Below are positions 37,701 to 49,331 of a stretch of DNA of 64,000 bases, piece by piece. A model generated the notes under the pieces. That model was not told the DNA's origin and made no database searches. It was given only the letters and a program-made list of their open reading frames with translations. The DNA is from Ridgeia piscesae (Eukaryota > Annelida > Polychaeta > Sabellida > Siboglinidae): contig JAODUO010000542.1 of assembly GCA_025642075.2 (NCBI GenBank), forward strand, positions 53,501-117,500, written 5' to 3'. A program made the position numbers and the translations under genes. Numbering within the stretch: the stretch's first letter is position 1; every line of letters begins with the position of its first letter.

Positions 37701-40700
37701 GGTATTGAGATAATGCAAAAACTGGCGTAATTATTATTAGAGAGGTCAATAATGTTTTTTATTTGGATGTTTCAAGACGCCATATCATCAATCCATTCAA
37801 TCGTTTTGAGTTATTGCTTTTGTGTTATTTAACATTCAGAGATTGAAATCTGTGTCTGATTTTAAAATGTTTTCATTGTGCTGATAGTCAAAGGAAAAAG
37901 GTGATGTAACTGCAGAATACAGTACCACTAGAATACAGTACCACTTTGAACTGTCTGTTCTGATGAGTTTATTCAGTTGACGAAACATAAATCATACTGG
38001 AACTATTTGGATATGAAACACATGAAATATTATCATTTAATTAATGAGAAAAACTGTTTGACTTGCAGAGATGTCTCTCATTGAGCGCTACATGGAGACA
38101 TGTGACATCTACAGACGCTGTGATGACGTCTATGACCCAAGGTTTGTCACGAAGCTCGTGTGCAACTACCGCTCCCACCCGGCCATCCTGAAGCTGCCCA
38201 ACGAGTGTTTCTATGACGACGAACTGAAGCCATGCGCAGACAAACTTCTGCGGGAGTCACTGTGCCAGTGGGAGGGGCTGCCTCGCAAAGGCTTCCCACT
38301 CATCTTCCACGGGGTTGTAGGGACAGACATGCGGGAAGAAAGCAGTCCATCCTTCTTCAACCCCACCGAGGTGTCCATCGTGATGGATTACGTCGAGAAA
38401 CTGCTGGCAACTAGGAAGCAGAAAATCACGGAGACGGACATCGGCATCATATCACCCTACAGGAAGCAGGTAGGGTAGAGATCATTGGACAGGTAGTTAG
38501 TCTGCTGTCCAGGGTGATGTTTTCATTTCTCCAGTACCATCCACATTCACACATATTTAGCTTAACTGCCCACATGCTTCCAAAATAACATTTGATCAAG
38601 ACGTAGATGATAAATAAGCAGAAATGCAATTAATTTGGCAAACCACACGACAAATTGTATTCTGGATTTTACATCTTTTTGTTTTGTGTATGTATAATTT
38701 AATGGTGTCCTTTTAATTGCAAGTAAGTAAACCTTTAATTTCCAACAGTGTCCCAAATTATTCATCACTATATAAGAAATGCTATGTTGTATGGGGAAAA
38801 GGGTTGAACAGAAGGTCAGAACTTATCAGTGAAAGAACAATATTAGATGCCAATCATATAAGTACAAGGTGCTTTTAATTAAGTTTAACAGAACAATCAA
38901 AATTGATTGAATGTCATGCCCACAACATGTGTTTATTTTTATGTTATCTTTCAGTTTTGATATTCTTATGATTATTCGTCGCTTCAGAACACAAGAAATA
39001 ATGTGATTTGTCCTTGATTTCTGGTTTATTTATCTTAACTGTTGCAGATGGATTTTTAAATAAAAGTGTAACTTAACACCACCTAACTACCTCAGGTCCA
39101 GAAGCTGCAGAAAGTTCTGAAGAATCATCGCAATGTGAAGATAGGGTCAGTCGAAGACTTCCAGGGTCAGGAACGACGCGTCATCATCATCAGCACTGTC
39201 AGAAGCAACCCTGACTTCCTGACACTCGACACAGAGTACAGAATAGGCTTCCTTGACAACCCAAAGGTGACTCGTTGTATACAAACCTTATATATCAAGT
39301 GTCAAGCTCGTTGTGTCAGATATGCATCAGTTAAGCGTAAGGCTCATGTGAGATCCTCATCAGTTAAGCTTAACGCTTATGTGAGATCCTCTTCAGTTAA
39401 GCATAAGGCTCATGTGAGATCCTCATCTGTTAAGCATGAGGCTCTTGTGAGATCTTCATCAGTTAAGCTTAAGGCTCATATGAGATCCTCATCTGTTAAG
39501 CATGAGGCTTGTGTGAGATCCTCATCTGTTAAGCATGAGGCTCTTGTGAGATCCTCATCTGTTAAGCATGAGGCTCATGTGAGATCCTTATCTGTTAAGC
39601 ATGAGGCTCTTGTGAGATCCTCATCTATTAAGCATGAGGCTCTTGTGAGATCCTCATCTGTTAAGCATGAGGCTCATGTGAGATCCTCATTAGTTAAGCA
39701 TGAGGCTCATGTGAGATCCTTATCTGTTAAGCATGAGGCTCTTGTGAGATCCTTATCTGTTAAGCATGAGGCTCATGTGAGATCCTCATCTGTTAAGCAT
39801 GAGGCTAATGTGAGATCCTCATCTGTTAAGCATGAGGCTCTTGTGAGATCATCATCAATTAAGCATAAGGCTCTTGTGACATCCTCATCTGTTAAGCATG
39901 AGGCTCTTGTGAGATCCTCATCTATTAAGCATGAGGCTCATGTGAGATCCTCATGTATTAAGCATGAGGCTCGTGTGCGATCCTCATTTGTTAAGCATGT
40001 GGCTTGTTGTGTCAGATCATCTGTGTGAGGCTCGTTGTGTCAGATCCTCATCTGCATGAGGTTCTTTGTATCGGATCCTCATCTGTTAAGCTTCAGTCTC
40101 GTTTTGTCAGATTCTCATCTGGATGAGGCTCATAGTGTAAGATTCTCATGTGGATAAGGTTCGTTGTGTCAGATCCTCATCTGTTAAGCGCTAGGCTCGT
40201 GTCAGATCCTCATCTGTTAAGCGTGAGGCTTGTGGTGTCAGATCCTCATCTGTTAAGCATGAGGCTTGTGGTGTCAGATACTCATCTCTCTTGTATGAAA
40301 CAAAACATTACTGATAGATAGATAGATTAATTATGTGTTAATAGCGATGAAGTTGCACATCAATGTATAAAAGATAAAACTTGTTTTCTTTCACTTTCAT
40401 CGTCCAAAGTATGTGTAATGTGTAAATTGCGTGTGACTTTTTCAGCGCTTCAATGTGGCCGTGACAAGAGCCAAGGCACTTCTGATTGTCGTTGGCAACC
40501 CCACCATACTGTCCAAGGACAAGTACTGGGACATGTGAGTGCACTAACGTACGTTGTACCTGGACGTATCACTTCTTGCAGTTACTTCATGTGAAACACA
40601 TACTTTTTAATTGTAACATGTTTCTTTAAAAACGGCCTCTGATCTACAAACAGGTGGTGTATTTCAGAGAACACAATTAATGTTGTAGTTATTTACTTCT

Positions 40701-41842
40701 GTGTGTTTTTATGGTCTACTTTTCTTCTACTTAAGACAATCAATTGGTTGACTGAATGTTGACAACAGTAATCGACCTTTGACCTGTGTTGTGATAGGTT
40801 GCTGCAGGAATGCTGCAGTCACGGGGCGTACACCGGCTGTGAGTTGGTCAGTGATGACACAGCTGCAGGCGATGTTCTCCAGCGATTGGCTGACATGAAA
40901 CTTGATGACATCATTGATGGTGAGAGATCATGTGACATCCACACCCAGTTCATGTCAAAGTGACATCCACACCTGATCATATCAAAGTGACATCCACACC
41001 CAGATCATGATAAAGTGACACCCACACCCAGATCATGTCAAAGTGACATCCAAACTCTGATCATATCAAAGTGACATCCACACCCAGATCATGATAAAGT
41101 GACACCCACACCCAGATCATGTTAAAGTGACATCCACACCTGATCATATCAAAGTGACATCCATACCCCGATCAAATCTAAGTGACATCCACACCCAGAT
41201 CATGTCAAAGTGACATCCGCACCCCGATCATATCAAAGTGACATTCACATCACGTTCATATCAAAGTACTATACCTACCCCAGTCAAGTCAAAGTGACAC
41301 CTACACCTCGATTGTGTCTTTAAGATAGTTTGGACAGTCTCACGTTTGTAACTTGAGGAAGTTTATTGTGAATATTAGCTGTTGAAGGGTGTTTGGCTCA
41401 CATTTAACTTCCAGATGTTAGATTTAACCCAGTTGATAAGTTTTCATCAACTTTGAATTGGATGGATATCAACTGTCTTCTTAAGACAACACTGAAGTTA
41501 ACACACTTAACATTCTTCAAGAATGAAATTATGAGGCTTACGTACAGAGTAGTTCTTTTGCCGAGCACTTCTCAATTAAGATAATCAAATATAGCTGGAG
41601 GTTGTCTTCATAGTCATGAAGTATATGTAATGATTCTAGGTGATTTGTCACATTTTGTTTTTTCAAATACAGCTTCAAGCACAACACAGTGTTTACATTA
41701 TCACAGTTTTTGTTTGACAAATGAACGTAGTCCAAATGTTTGTTGCTTTATAGACAAACGTGATGCTGGAGATCATGAGACAGAGGGTGACGTCAGCGCA
41801 GTGACACGTCACGAAGGGCCTGAGTGGCGACATGACATCTAA
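25720..41842 (+). CDS. MOV10: MOV10-like RNA helicase, complete, 16 coding exons
   Basis: MOV10 is an SF1 (UPF1-like) 5'-3' RNA helicase of cytoplasmic RNPs acting in RNA silencing, mRNA decay and retroelement restriction. Exons: 25666 (ATG 25720)-26228, 28672-28886, 29286-29529, 30395-30535, 31366-31528, 31814-31971, 33861-34055, 34337-34490, 35929-36090, 36405-36508, 36950-37149, 38069-38469, 39096-39266, 40446-40534, 40798-40919, 41754-41842. Every junction keeps frame, giving 1038 codons (human about 1000). Motifs in order: Walker A GPPGTGKT (exon 8), [12 protein letters not shown] (9), DEAG and GDPKQLGP (11), NYRSHP (12), VEDFQGQE (13), [13 protein letters not shown] (14). The C-terminus GPEWRHDI matches the EPEWRNEL-type end of vertebrate MOV10, favouring MOV10 over MOV10L1. 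Exon 1 adds three C2H2 zinc fingers. ATG 25720 is the first Met of the frame after the acceptor; the frame is also open upstream of it. Confidence 0.95.
25786..26203 (+). other. MOV10: Three matrin/U1-type C2H2 zinc fingers at the MOV10 N-terminus
   Basis: Exon 1 holds three copies of a C-x2-C-x(12-14)-H-x5-H finger: CNTCQIFC...[16 protein letters not shown]...QHVLGRKH and CSVCQVVC...EHVKGQKH. Each is preceded by an aromatic or hydrophobic residue and followed by leucine. The spacing and the G-x-K/R-H end are those of matrin/zf-met fingers, which bind dsRNA or RNA-protein complexes. Vertebrate MOV10 lacks this triple array as far as I know. Confidence 0.85.
26461..28633 (+). repeat. Minisatellite in MOV10 intron 1, 52-nt unit, about 42 copies
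   Basis: Units such as GAGAATGATTAGATGGGCAA then CGGATGTAAGACAGCGAGAG repeat for 2.2 kb with few substitutions (A/G at the GCGRGAG position, AATGAG/ACTGAG). A single-copy lead-in at about 26455-26530 reads as a LINE RT C-terminal segment ([19 protein letters not shown]), the likely seed. Confidence 0.97.
29838..29957 (+). repeat. Direct repeat of a small hairpin in MOV10 intron 3
   Basis: Two copies (about 29838-29882 and 29911-29957) of a 45-nt word contain GATTGTGTC...GACACAATC, a 9-10-bp stem. The neighbouring 30001-30180 is rich in CACGTG and CTCGTGA palindromic words and ends in TTTGCTGGGT. Confidence 0.6.
30262..30352 (+). repeat. SINE 3' tail fragment
   Basis: TTAAGCGCTTTGAGCAATCC then TGAGGATTGGACACTG matches the 3' tail of the SINE at 52.9 kb. 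It lies just before MOV10 exon 4. Confidence 0.6.
32071..33277. mobile_element. Non-autonomous Tc1/mariner (Tigger/pogo-like) element in MOV10 intron 6
   Basis: The left end CAGTCGCGCCTTGCTATAAT and the complement of the right end CAGTCGTGCCTCGTTATAAC match at 18 of the first 22 bases, and both are flanked by TA (32069-32070 and 33278-33279). The 1.2-kb interior has no transposase frame. Such CAGTCG...TATAACG termini are typical of Tigger/pogo elements. Confidence 0.75.
34134..34319. repeat. CACATA-rich microsatellite
   Basis: Imperfect CACATA, CACACA and CATACA words fill most of MOV10 intron 7 up to 18 bp before exon 8. The long reading frame joining it to exon 8 is not coding in its first part. 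Confidence 0.85.
34811..35943 (+). repeat. Minisatellite built from the MOV10 exon 9 3' splice site, 41-nt unit, about 28 copies
   Basis: The last unit is the real intron 8/exon 9 boundary: TGTCTGACAGTGG, TTGTTGTAG, then exon bases GTGCTGCGTGTGCTG. Every upstream unit repeats the same 26 intronic plus 15 exonic bases, so each carries a branch-point-like CTGAC, a short T-rich tract and an AG. A few early units are shorter. Three overlapping 377-402-codon frames on the minus strand exist because the unit's complement lacks stops in any frame. Confidence 0.97.
36472..36803 (+). repeat. Minisatellite built from the MOV10 exon 10 5' splice site, 43-nt unit
   Basis: The exon 10 end (TATAGTGTCATCATCACCAC to GGCAG) plus GTGAG is repeated six more times after the exon, with a final incomplete unit lacking GCAGGCAG. 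Each full unit repeats the GCAGGCAG-GTGAGT donor. Confidence 0.97.
39325..40290 (+). repeat. Minisatellite in MOV10 intron 13, 33-nt unit
   Basis: TCATCTGTTAAGCATGAGGC followed by TCATGTGAGATCC recurs about 22 times exactly in 33-nt steps, then degenerates. Because 33 is a multiple of three and no stop occurs, the frame of exon 13 stays open to 40028, giving an 11-residue repeat like [11 protein letters not shown]. Confidence 0.95.
40925..41315 (+). repeat. Minisatellite in MOV10 intron 15, about 28-nt unit
   Basis: About 13 copies of GATCATGTCAAAGTGACATC plus CACACCCA, starting 5 bp inside the intron after the GTGAGA donor. Confidence 0.93.
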
Positions 41843-42087
41843 CTAGTGACACTGCTGAAGAAAGTTGACAGTTGGTGGAAGATGACTGTTTGGTATCAAA
41901 AATGACAACGATTTAACATGTTTCATGGTGACTTTTGGATATATATCGTTAGTTCAAGAAGTCTGATATCTTGTCATCAACAGACATGTTGATGTGAAAC
42001 TGGATGTTTGCAACTCACTGTACGGAATGTTTTTTATGCGCCAGAAATATGAGAAAGGTCTGTATGCAATTAAATGTTGTGCCATGC

Positions 42088-42093
42088 AATAAA
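42088..42093 (+). promoter_or_regulatory. MOV10 polyadenylation signal AATAAA
   Basis: This is the first clear AATAAA downstream of the MOV10 stop codon, about 245 bp into the 3' UTR. Confidence 0.6.
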
Positions 42094-43109
42094 CTAAGAA
42101 ATTAACCTCTGTAACAACACTATGGAGACAATGTTGGACAACCTATTACATATGTTTTGTTTCACCTAGCCATAATTGAGCTAAGAAGTTTTTGAAGTGG
42201 TCTAGCTCTATATGCAAGATAACCATTGACATTTGCACAGATTACCCCAATCCAACAATCACAGTGTGTCTTCTGACTAGCAAAAGTGTGTAGTAGCACA
42301 CTAACTAACCGGTGCTTGTATCATTGCACTAGTTTTACATGCCCTAGTGATCACTTTAAACATCACACAACCTGGTGTGCAAGTGGCTAAATCATTCGTG
42401 TGGCATGATTTATTGGTTGGTTGGGCTCTCGATCGATCGTATGTCTTGTGTTAATTAATAGAGTTGAATTAATGAGCTGTACAGCCTGCATGGATACCGT
42501 ACTATAGTTGTAACTAGTGGATTACATTGGTGGCCATGACAGGGAATTAAACACAAATTATTTGAAACTTTTTCGGGGAAAACATATTGAGACCCATCTA
42601 TGCGGCATGTTTCAGCAGTGCACTTGACTCTGTTAGTGTCATTAAATTATCATAAATATTTTTCTGAAAAAACAAATTCTCAGCCAACCTGCTTACATCA
42701 TAAGTTGACAGTGTTCATATTTCTGATGGTAGTCCAATTCAGGCATTGTGTGGTCAGCTGTCAGCTGGATGTGACACTAAGACAGCCAAGACATGTGCGG
42801 GTGTCACATGTCAGTGGACCCACTAACCACACAACTGGCAAAGTCACGATACTTCAGAGTAGTTACACAATGGTTTGTGGCCATGGCTTGTGTATCCCAG
42901 GCAGCGCCTGTAGAAAGTCTTAAGTGACAGGAGAACTTGCTTTCTTTGCAACCGGTGTTTAATTAAAGTGTTATATTTACATGTTTCTATATACAAGAAC
43001 ATGATGTTTACGTATAAGGTTTTGACAAATGTTGCACAAGTGATCTTCCACTTTCGCTCAGGCTGATAGAATTTATTTCGCTATTGCACTATTGTTGTTT
43101 CATGGTTGG
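42094..43109. other. Spacer with nothing recognised
   Basis: A 107-codon frame at 42600-42923 has no recognisable domain and looks fortuitous. No repeat family was recognised. Confidence 0.35.
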
Positions 43110-43308
43110 CCCAGCAAACATAGCAGTGTTGGGCCTATGCTGGCGTTACACTGGCGAGCCAATGCCGGGCCAGTACAGCCACTAACTCCACGTTCAGTGT
43201 AGTCTGCACGGTGTACTGGTGGCTCAGTACCGTTTGTACTGTTGCCGGTACAAACGATACTCGCCATTATAACGCCAGCATTGGCCCCATACTGCTAAGT
43301 TTGCTGGG
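43110..43308. mobile_element. Hairpin MITE with CCCAGCAAAC termini
   Basis: The left arm (43110-43148) starts CCCAGCAAACATAGCAGTG. The right arm (43271-43308) is its near-complete reverse complement, ending TTTGCTGGG. A second smaller inverted pair, GTACCGTTTGTAC and GTACAAACGATAC, sits inside. The 199-bp element could fold end to end. Target-site duplication is not clear. Confidence 0.8.
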
Positions 43309-43742
43309 TATTTTGGTGAAAATTCCAAACTATGTTATAGTTGCTATGTTTCGATGTGATACATACATTATATTCTGAAATCTTTAGAGTAATTGTTTAC
43401 ATAGCAGGTTTAAATCTATTATTGTTGCAGTAACTCCAGGTGTAAGCTTATCTGGGGTACAGTCAATAATCCCAGAGTTAAGCCTATCCAGGCCATACAT
43501 TTAATAATTAGACCAATTAACTAGAAGATTGACATATTTTTGTATGTGTATTTAAGGTTATAATTTAATATACGGACGTTTTTAAACCTCAGCTGAACAT
43601 ATTTACTCGGATACTAATATATGCACTATTTGTTTTGAAATGGAAATTGTTTAAAACGAATGTATATTGTAAAATGAATAGAAATGTGTGAAATGTCCAT
43701 TTGTAATGCACCCAATGTGTATTGTATCAAGACACCATGTGA

Positions 43743-43876
<134 letters not shown>

Positions 43877-44191
43877 CACCACCCTTACGTGCGCGAGCAT
43901 GTACGTGTATAAAGTGCCATGACTTTTACTGCCATATGGATAATAAACAATAAACCAAGATTTGATTGAGTTATTGTGAACCTTATTGTAACTTGTTCTA
44001 CTGTCTCAAAGACAAATAATAATTAATAGACTATGTTCATTCAAAGATGCTGAATTATCCTGTCATGCAGTGGTAATTGCTAGAACTACTACATAGGTCC
44101 AGTTACTATGTCACACTAACACTGTCGTGTTGCCCCAATTTAATATTAATCTGAACTTATGTTTGGAATGATAAATTTGGGGAAATGTTAT

Positions 44192-44246
44192 CCGATAGAT
44201 GGCGCAGTAATACTGCGTGTTTTAAGTACACCGCTAGATGTCGCTG
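44192..44246 (+). promoter_or_regulatory. Two CTCF-like motifs
   Basis: CCGATAGATGGCGCAGT (44192-44208) and CCGCTAGATGTCGCTG (44231-44246) both resemble the CTCF core CC-x3-AGATGGCGC in the same orientation, 23 bp apart. Similar TAGATGGCGC words also occur by chance or in repeats, so function is uncertain. Confidence 0.25.
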
Positions 44247-44249
44247 TCT

Positions 44250-45400
44250 AACCATGAACAACAAAATGAAACAAAACAGACGCACATAAACGGAGAAATA
44301 TCAAATGTCGTCGCATGAGTCAGCCTACCATGGCTCAGTCAGATCGGGGAACAGCGCCCGAAGAAAGGTGACTTTAAATGATGCCATATGAAGCAGTTCA
44401 ATGGGTATACGTAACACGTCTGTCAAATACTTTATGATGAAACCACGTTCGACGAGTCGTGAGTCGAGGACTGCGAGGGTGACTGGCTGTCACACGCACA
44501 GTCCGTCATACTCATGTCAGTCATGGATCGAATCATGTAAATAAATTAAATGGCTGGTCTGATTCAGGCGAAGACAATGACAACGTGTTAACTGATAATA
44601 GTAACTCAACATGTCATTGTTCGACATCGAGTAGCTTAGTAGGTAAGCTCTAGGTCAGGAGTAGGAGTCTAGCTGGCGTGACGGTCTATGGGACGTTATG
44701 TCCCAAGTCACACTAAAAGGAGGGCCACAATAGGGCCTGCAAGTGGGTCACGGTACATGGCGTGACTCCGCGCGACTGGAGCTTATTGGGGACTGGACAC
44801 AATAATAATATTCTAACGATGGATGACAGTTGTAGCTTCCGACTGATGAATACTAGGAAAATCAGTTCATAAATATATTGTGTTATACGTTTCTTATCTT
44901 AAATGTCCGATTTAATATTGAGTTTACCACACTATCATAGACATATAGCGATTTACGTAGTGCAGATAATCGACACGATGCTAGGCTGTATGTGTCTTTT
45001 ACGGGATTTGCGTTTTACATTGCTGTACGTTGTGGTTTCGATAAGCACTTATATCTGACAAGTTGTCTAAATGCACATAATCATAACATATGTATACGTT
45101 TGGCCCAAACAGGTTGTACTGCGCAAAAACTGGCACTCTTCATTATTAGTCAAGATCGCCAAACACAAGTACTTGCCGCTATTGCCATGGCAACCACCAT
45201 AATAATCGATTAAAACTCTTGATTTCCGTGATCATTGTCACCGGCAAAATGTTCCACTGCTTTTGCTTGTAATAATCCTTCGGACAATATAACTGAAATA
45301 CGCTATTTCGGGACAGTTCGATTATTACGAACAAAACAAAACAAAGTCCTATATGTTAACATGGAGTATATGGACCTCCTGCCCCCAACTGCCCCCAGCC
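44250..45400. other. Spacer with nothing recognised
   Basis: No coding exon or repeat family was recognised. Confidence 0.35.
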
Positions 45401-45404
45401 TCGT

Positions 45405-45735
45405 TTTCGCGCGCGAGACTTGCACGCCCTATTGGCAGACCGCGCGGAAACCGACCGATACGCTCCATATTTACGTGGGGGCCCTTTACATGCGTTCTTC
45501 TAGTTGGCGCCTTATAGTTGTTGTTTTTACGGTGTTCTTGTGATGTTGAGCTCGAGATGTCTTTCAATAATAACATACGTGTAATAAGCAAATTTAACTA
45601 CAGAATTACAAGTTAGCATATACAATGTTTGAAAGGCGAAATAACAATTCTTGGATTTGTTGCTTAATTGTTTGTTTTTATTTTCACCAACATAGTAAGT
45701 ATTCTTAGTATTACTATTTCACTACAACAATGACA

Positions 45736-45777
<42 letters not shown>

Positions 45778-46410
45778 GTGTGTGTGTGTAATACAATGTA
45801 TATACCATATGTATACCATGTTAAACATAACACCACTAGAAGCGACAATATCCATATTTTTACCTTACCGAAAAAGGTAAAGGTTTTTACCTTAAAAACA
45901 TGCAAATAAAATATAATAACAGTATTGGTAAATTAAACTCATAAATCAGTCTTTTCATTGAAATACCGTAGCACCACACATGAGAAGATAATAAAATAAC
46001 TAGTGATATTAACAGGGGTAATAACATTCATGATTTTTTATTGAAATTTTGTAGGCACTAAGTTTTTACGTTATATGGAAATTCACAACATCTATGGTGG
46101 TACCACTTGCGATATCTGTCACAAGCCACCATGTCTCCAAACACTTCTGGAAGGCCACAATTCATAAAAGCTCTATTGCAAATCTGTCCATGTCAATTTT
46201 TATTCGTATTGTTGAGACACTTTTGGAAAAGGGAGTAACTTTTTTGATTTGACCGAGCGAATACTCGTAGATTTAATTAGTAAGGCCTAATATTTTTAAT
46301 CGGACGCGCAAACAACAACAAAGCTTGTAAACATGGAGCGTACCGATCGGTGGCATCTTTGTGAATGTGGTCTGCCGTTTTTGCGCGGTCTGCCAATTGT
46401 CGCCCATCTT
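45405..46410. repeat. Partial inverted repeat, arms about 70 bp, 900 bp apart
   Basis: ATTGGCAGACCGCGC near 45430 and CCGACCGATACGCTCCAT near 45465 recur as complements at 46333-46400 (CATGGAGCGTACCGATCGG and GCGCGGTCTGCCAAT), with an extra 25-30 bases in the right arm. The space between holds a TA/TG microsatellite (45740-45792) and unassigned sequence. Confidence 0.55.
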
Positions 46411-48769
46411 TTAGTGTGCCCCCCCCATATGTCCTTCTAATTCTTCCGGGTTACCACCAAGCCTCAACATGCTGAGGATACAGGCGGGCAAACAGGAAAA
46501 ATCAGAAATATCTTTTTTTTCGTTTTGGATGCAATGCAGTGTATCAGAACAATAATTAGTGCATGTAAACAATAATGCGTGCAAAAGAACTAGTTATATC
46601 TAAAAAGTTGAATAATGCAAAGTCTGGATATTGCTCTTAAAGGAGTCAAGGCTGTTTTTATTTACAACATGTTGAGGGAGGGAGTTCTAAAGTCGAATGG
46701 TACTTGGGAAAAAGAATACAAGTGGTAATTACATCTGGAGTGAGGGATAAGGTAGGACAAGGAATGTTGCTTTCTAGTGACTGTGTTTACAGGAATGAGA
46801 TATTTATTTGCTGGTATACCCACTAGGCCATTTGTTATTTTGTATATCATATATAGTTTTGCATCATTTCTTCGGACGGATGGGGATCTCCATCCTAATG
46901 TCTGGAGCATATTTGTTACACTTGATGTATTATGGTGGCGATGTAAGACATATCGAGCTGCACGGCGTTGGATCATTTCTAGTTTGTTTATTTGTGTAGG
47001 GGTCCCAGACAGTACAGCTATTTTCCAAGATTGGTCTGACAAAGGTGAAGTAAGCCTGAGTTTTTATTTGGATTGACAAGACTTTAAGATTTCTGCGGAG
47101 GAAGCCTTAATGATCTGTTTGCTTTTAAAGAGATGCTATTTATGTGTGCGTTCCACCGAAGGTCAGAAGTTATGGTTATGCCAAGATATTTAGCATGTGA
47201 TACAGTTTCAAGTAGTTGTTCGTGGAGCATGTATTGGGTTTTTATGATAGTTTTATTTCTTGTTATAGGGATGACATGGCACTTTTCAAGATTGAATTTC
47301 ATTTTCCATTTGTTTGCCCATTTATCGAGTGTGTTAAGATCTTCCTGGAGTGCAGCTGTGTTTGTCTTAGGCTTAAGTGCTATATACATTATGGTGTCAT
47401 CAGCAAAGAGTCTAACTGTAGAAGTAATATTGTCTGGAATGTCGCTAATGTAAAAAAGAAATAGGCAGGGACCAAGTACAGAACCTTGAGGGACTCCTGA
47501 TGTTACAGGGACTTCAGAGGAGGTCTCGCCCTCTATTATTACTCTGGGATATGTCAGTTAGAAACGCTTTAACCCAGGAATTTGCTTTGCCTTGGATGCC
47601 ATAGTGATGGAGTTTGTCTATTAGTTTGGCATGGCTGACCTTATCAAATGCTTTAGAAAAGTCCATAACTATGACATCCGTTTGTGCGGCAGATTGCATA
47701 TTGGTAACAAGGTCATGTGTAAACTGAATAAGTTGTGTCTCACATGACACAGAAGATCGAAAGCCATGTTGAAGATCATAAAGAATGTTGTGTGACTGTG
47801 CATGTTTCATTATGTTACTAACCAAGATATGTTCCATTAATTTGAATGCTATACATGTCAAAGAGATGGGTCTGTAGTTTGAAGTGAGGTATTTTTGGCC
47901 ATTCTTGAAGATAGGTGAAACATTTGTTTTTAACCAGTCTGTGGGGTTTTCACCTGTTTCGTATGATTTCCGAAAGATTAAGGTAAGTGATGGAGCAATT
48001 TCAACAGCTAACTCTTTTAGAATTCTTGGGTGGATGTTATCTGGTCCTTGGGCTTTATAGGGTTTAAGATTTTGCAGGAGTTTTAGTGCACCAGTTTCTG
48101 TAAATTCTATGTCTGGCATTTCTGGTAGAGTTGAATTGTATAGATTGGTTTCTTGAGGAGATTGGTCATCTGTAAAGACTGACTGAAACTGTTGATTTAG
48201 TATCTCTGCTTTGGCTTTGAGGTTTGAATGTAGGACTCCATTTTGTCTTGAGTGGTGTTACCCCTGTGTGGTCTGTACGGCAGTGTTTCGTGTAAGTCCA
48301 ACATTTCTTAGCATAACTTGGTTTTTGAGTACCATCATCAGTAGAGGTGACAATCTCATTTACATAGTTCCAGTAGGCAGATCTTAGTTGATGCTGTATA
48401 GTATGTGATTTTTGTACAATCTGTCCCATTTTCTTATAAGTTTCTTCAGTGTTTGTGTGATCCAAGGGTATCCATCCCTACGTTTAGTCATTCTGGATGG
48501 TATTACATTTCAGCTCCTTTGACAATGGTATCCCGAAATGTACACCATAATGTATTTGCACTGTTTTGTTCATAGCAATTTTGAAGAGTTTTGTTTACTT
48601 CTTCCATTTGTTGTCTGAAATTTTCCCAATTTGCCTTATTAAAAAGGGGAATATTTGTAGGTTTCTGCTTATGTTTCATTGGTTTTATGTCTAATTCTGT
48701 GTAGCAACAGTCATGATCTGAAATACCTCTGTTCGGTTTATGTTAGTATGGTTGTTTGTTATCATTAGG

Positions 48770-49331
48770 TCCAGAGTGTTGTTGTTGGTTTATGTATAAT
48801 TTGTATAAGGCCAAAGTCGTCAAGAATGTTTCGGAATTTTTCATGAAGTTTTTTGGCAGTTTGGTTTTAACAGTTCGTTATGCCAATCCCATCCTGGGAA
48901 GTTAAAATCTCCTCCAATGAATATTATAATGATATTTCGAACTGTTCTAAGCTGTTGTCATCATTTACATTAGGTCTATAGTAGGCACATATATGAGCAG
49001 TTTACAACCAGCTAAGCAGATCTTTATCCAAATAATTTCACAGGACCTAATGTCCAGAGTGTTGTTGTTGGTTTATGTATAATTTGTATCAGGCCAAAGT
49101 CGTCAAGAATGTTTCGGAATTTTTCATGAAGTGATGCATTTTGGCAGTTTGGTTTTAACAGTTCGTTATGTCAATCCCATCCTGGGAAGTTAAAATCTCC
49201 TCCAATGAATATTATAATGATATTTCGAACTGTTCTAAGCTGTTGTCATCATTTACATTAGGTCTATAGTAGGCACATATATGAGCAGTTTACAACCAGC
49301 TAAGCAGGTCTTTATCCAAATAATTTCACAG
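48770..49331. repeat. Tandem duplication inside the LINE endonuclease region
   Basis: Two copies (48770-49043 and 49053-49331) start TCCAGAGTGTTGTTGTTGG and end AATAATTTCACAG with very few differences, including a short indel. The AYYRPN and GGDFN endonuclease motifs are therefore present twice. Confidence 0.93.

Noticed and set aside
42600..42923. 107-codon frame downstream of MOV10
   Set aside because: No domain, no good splice or start context, and composition like non-coding DNA.
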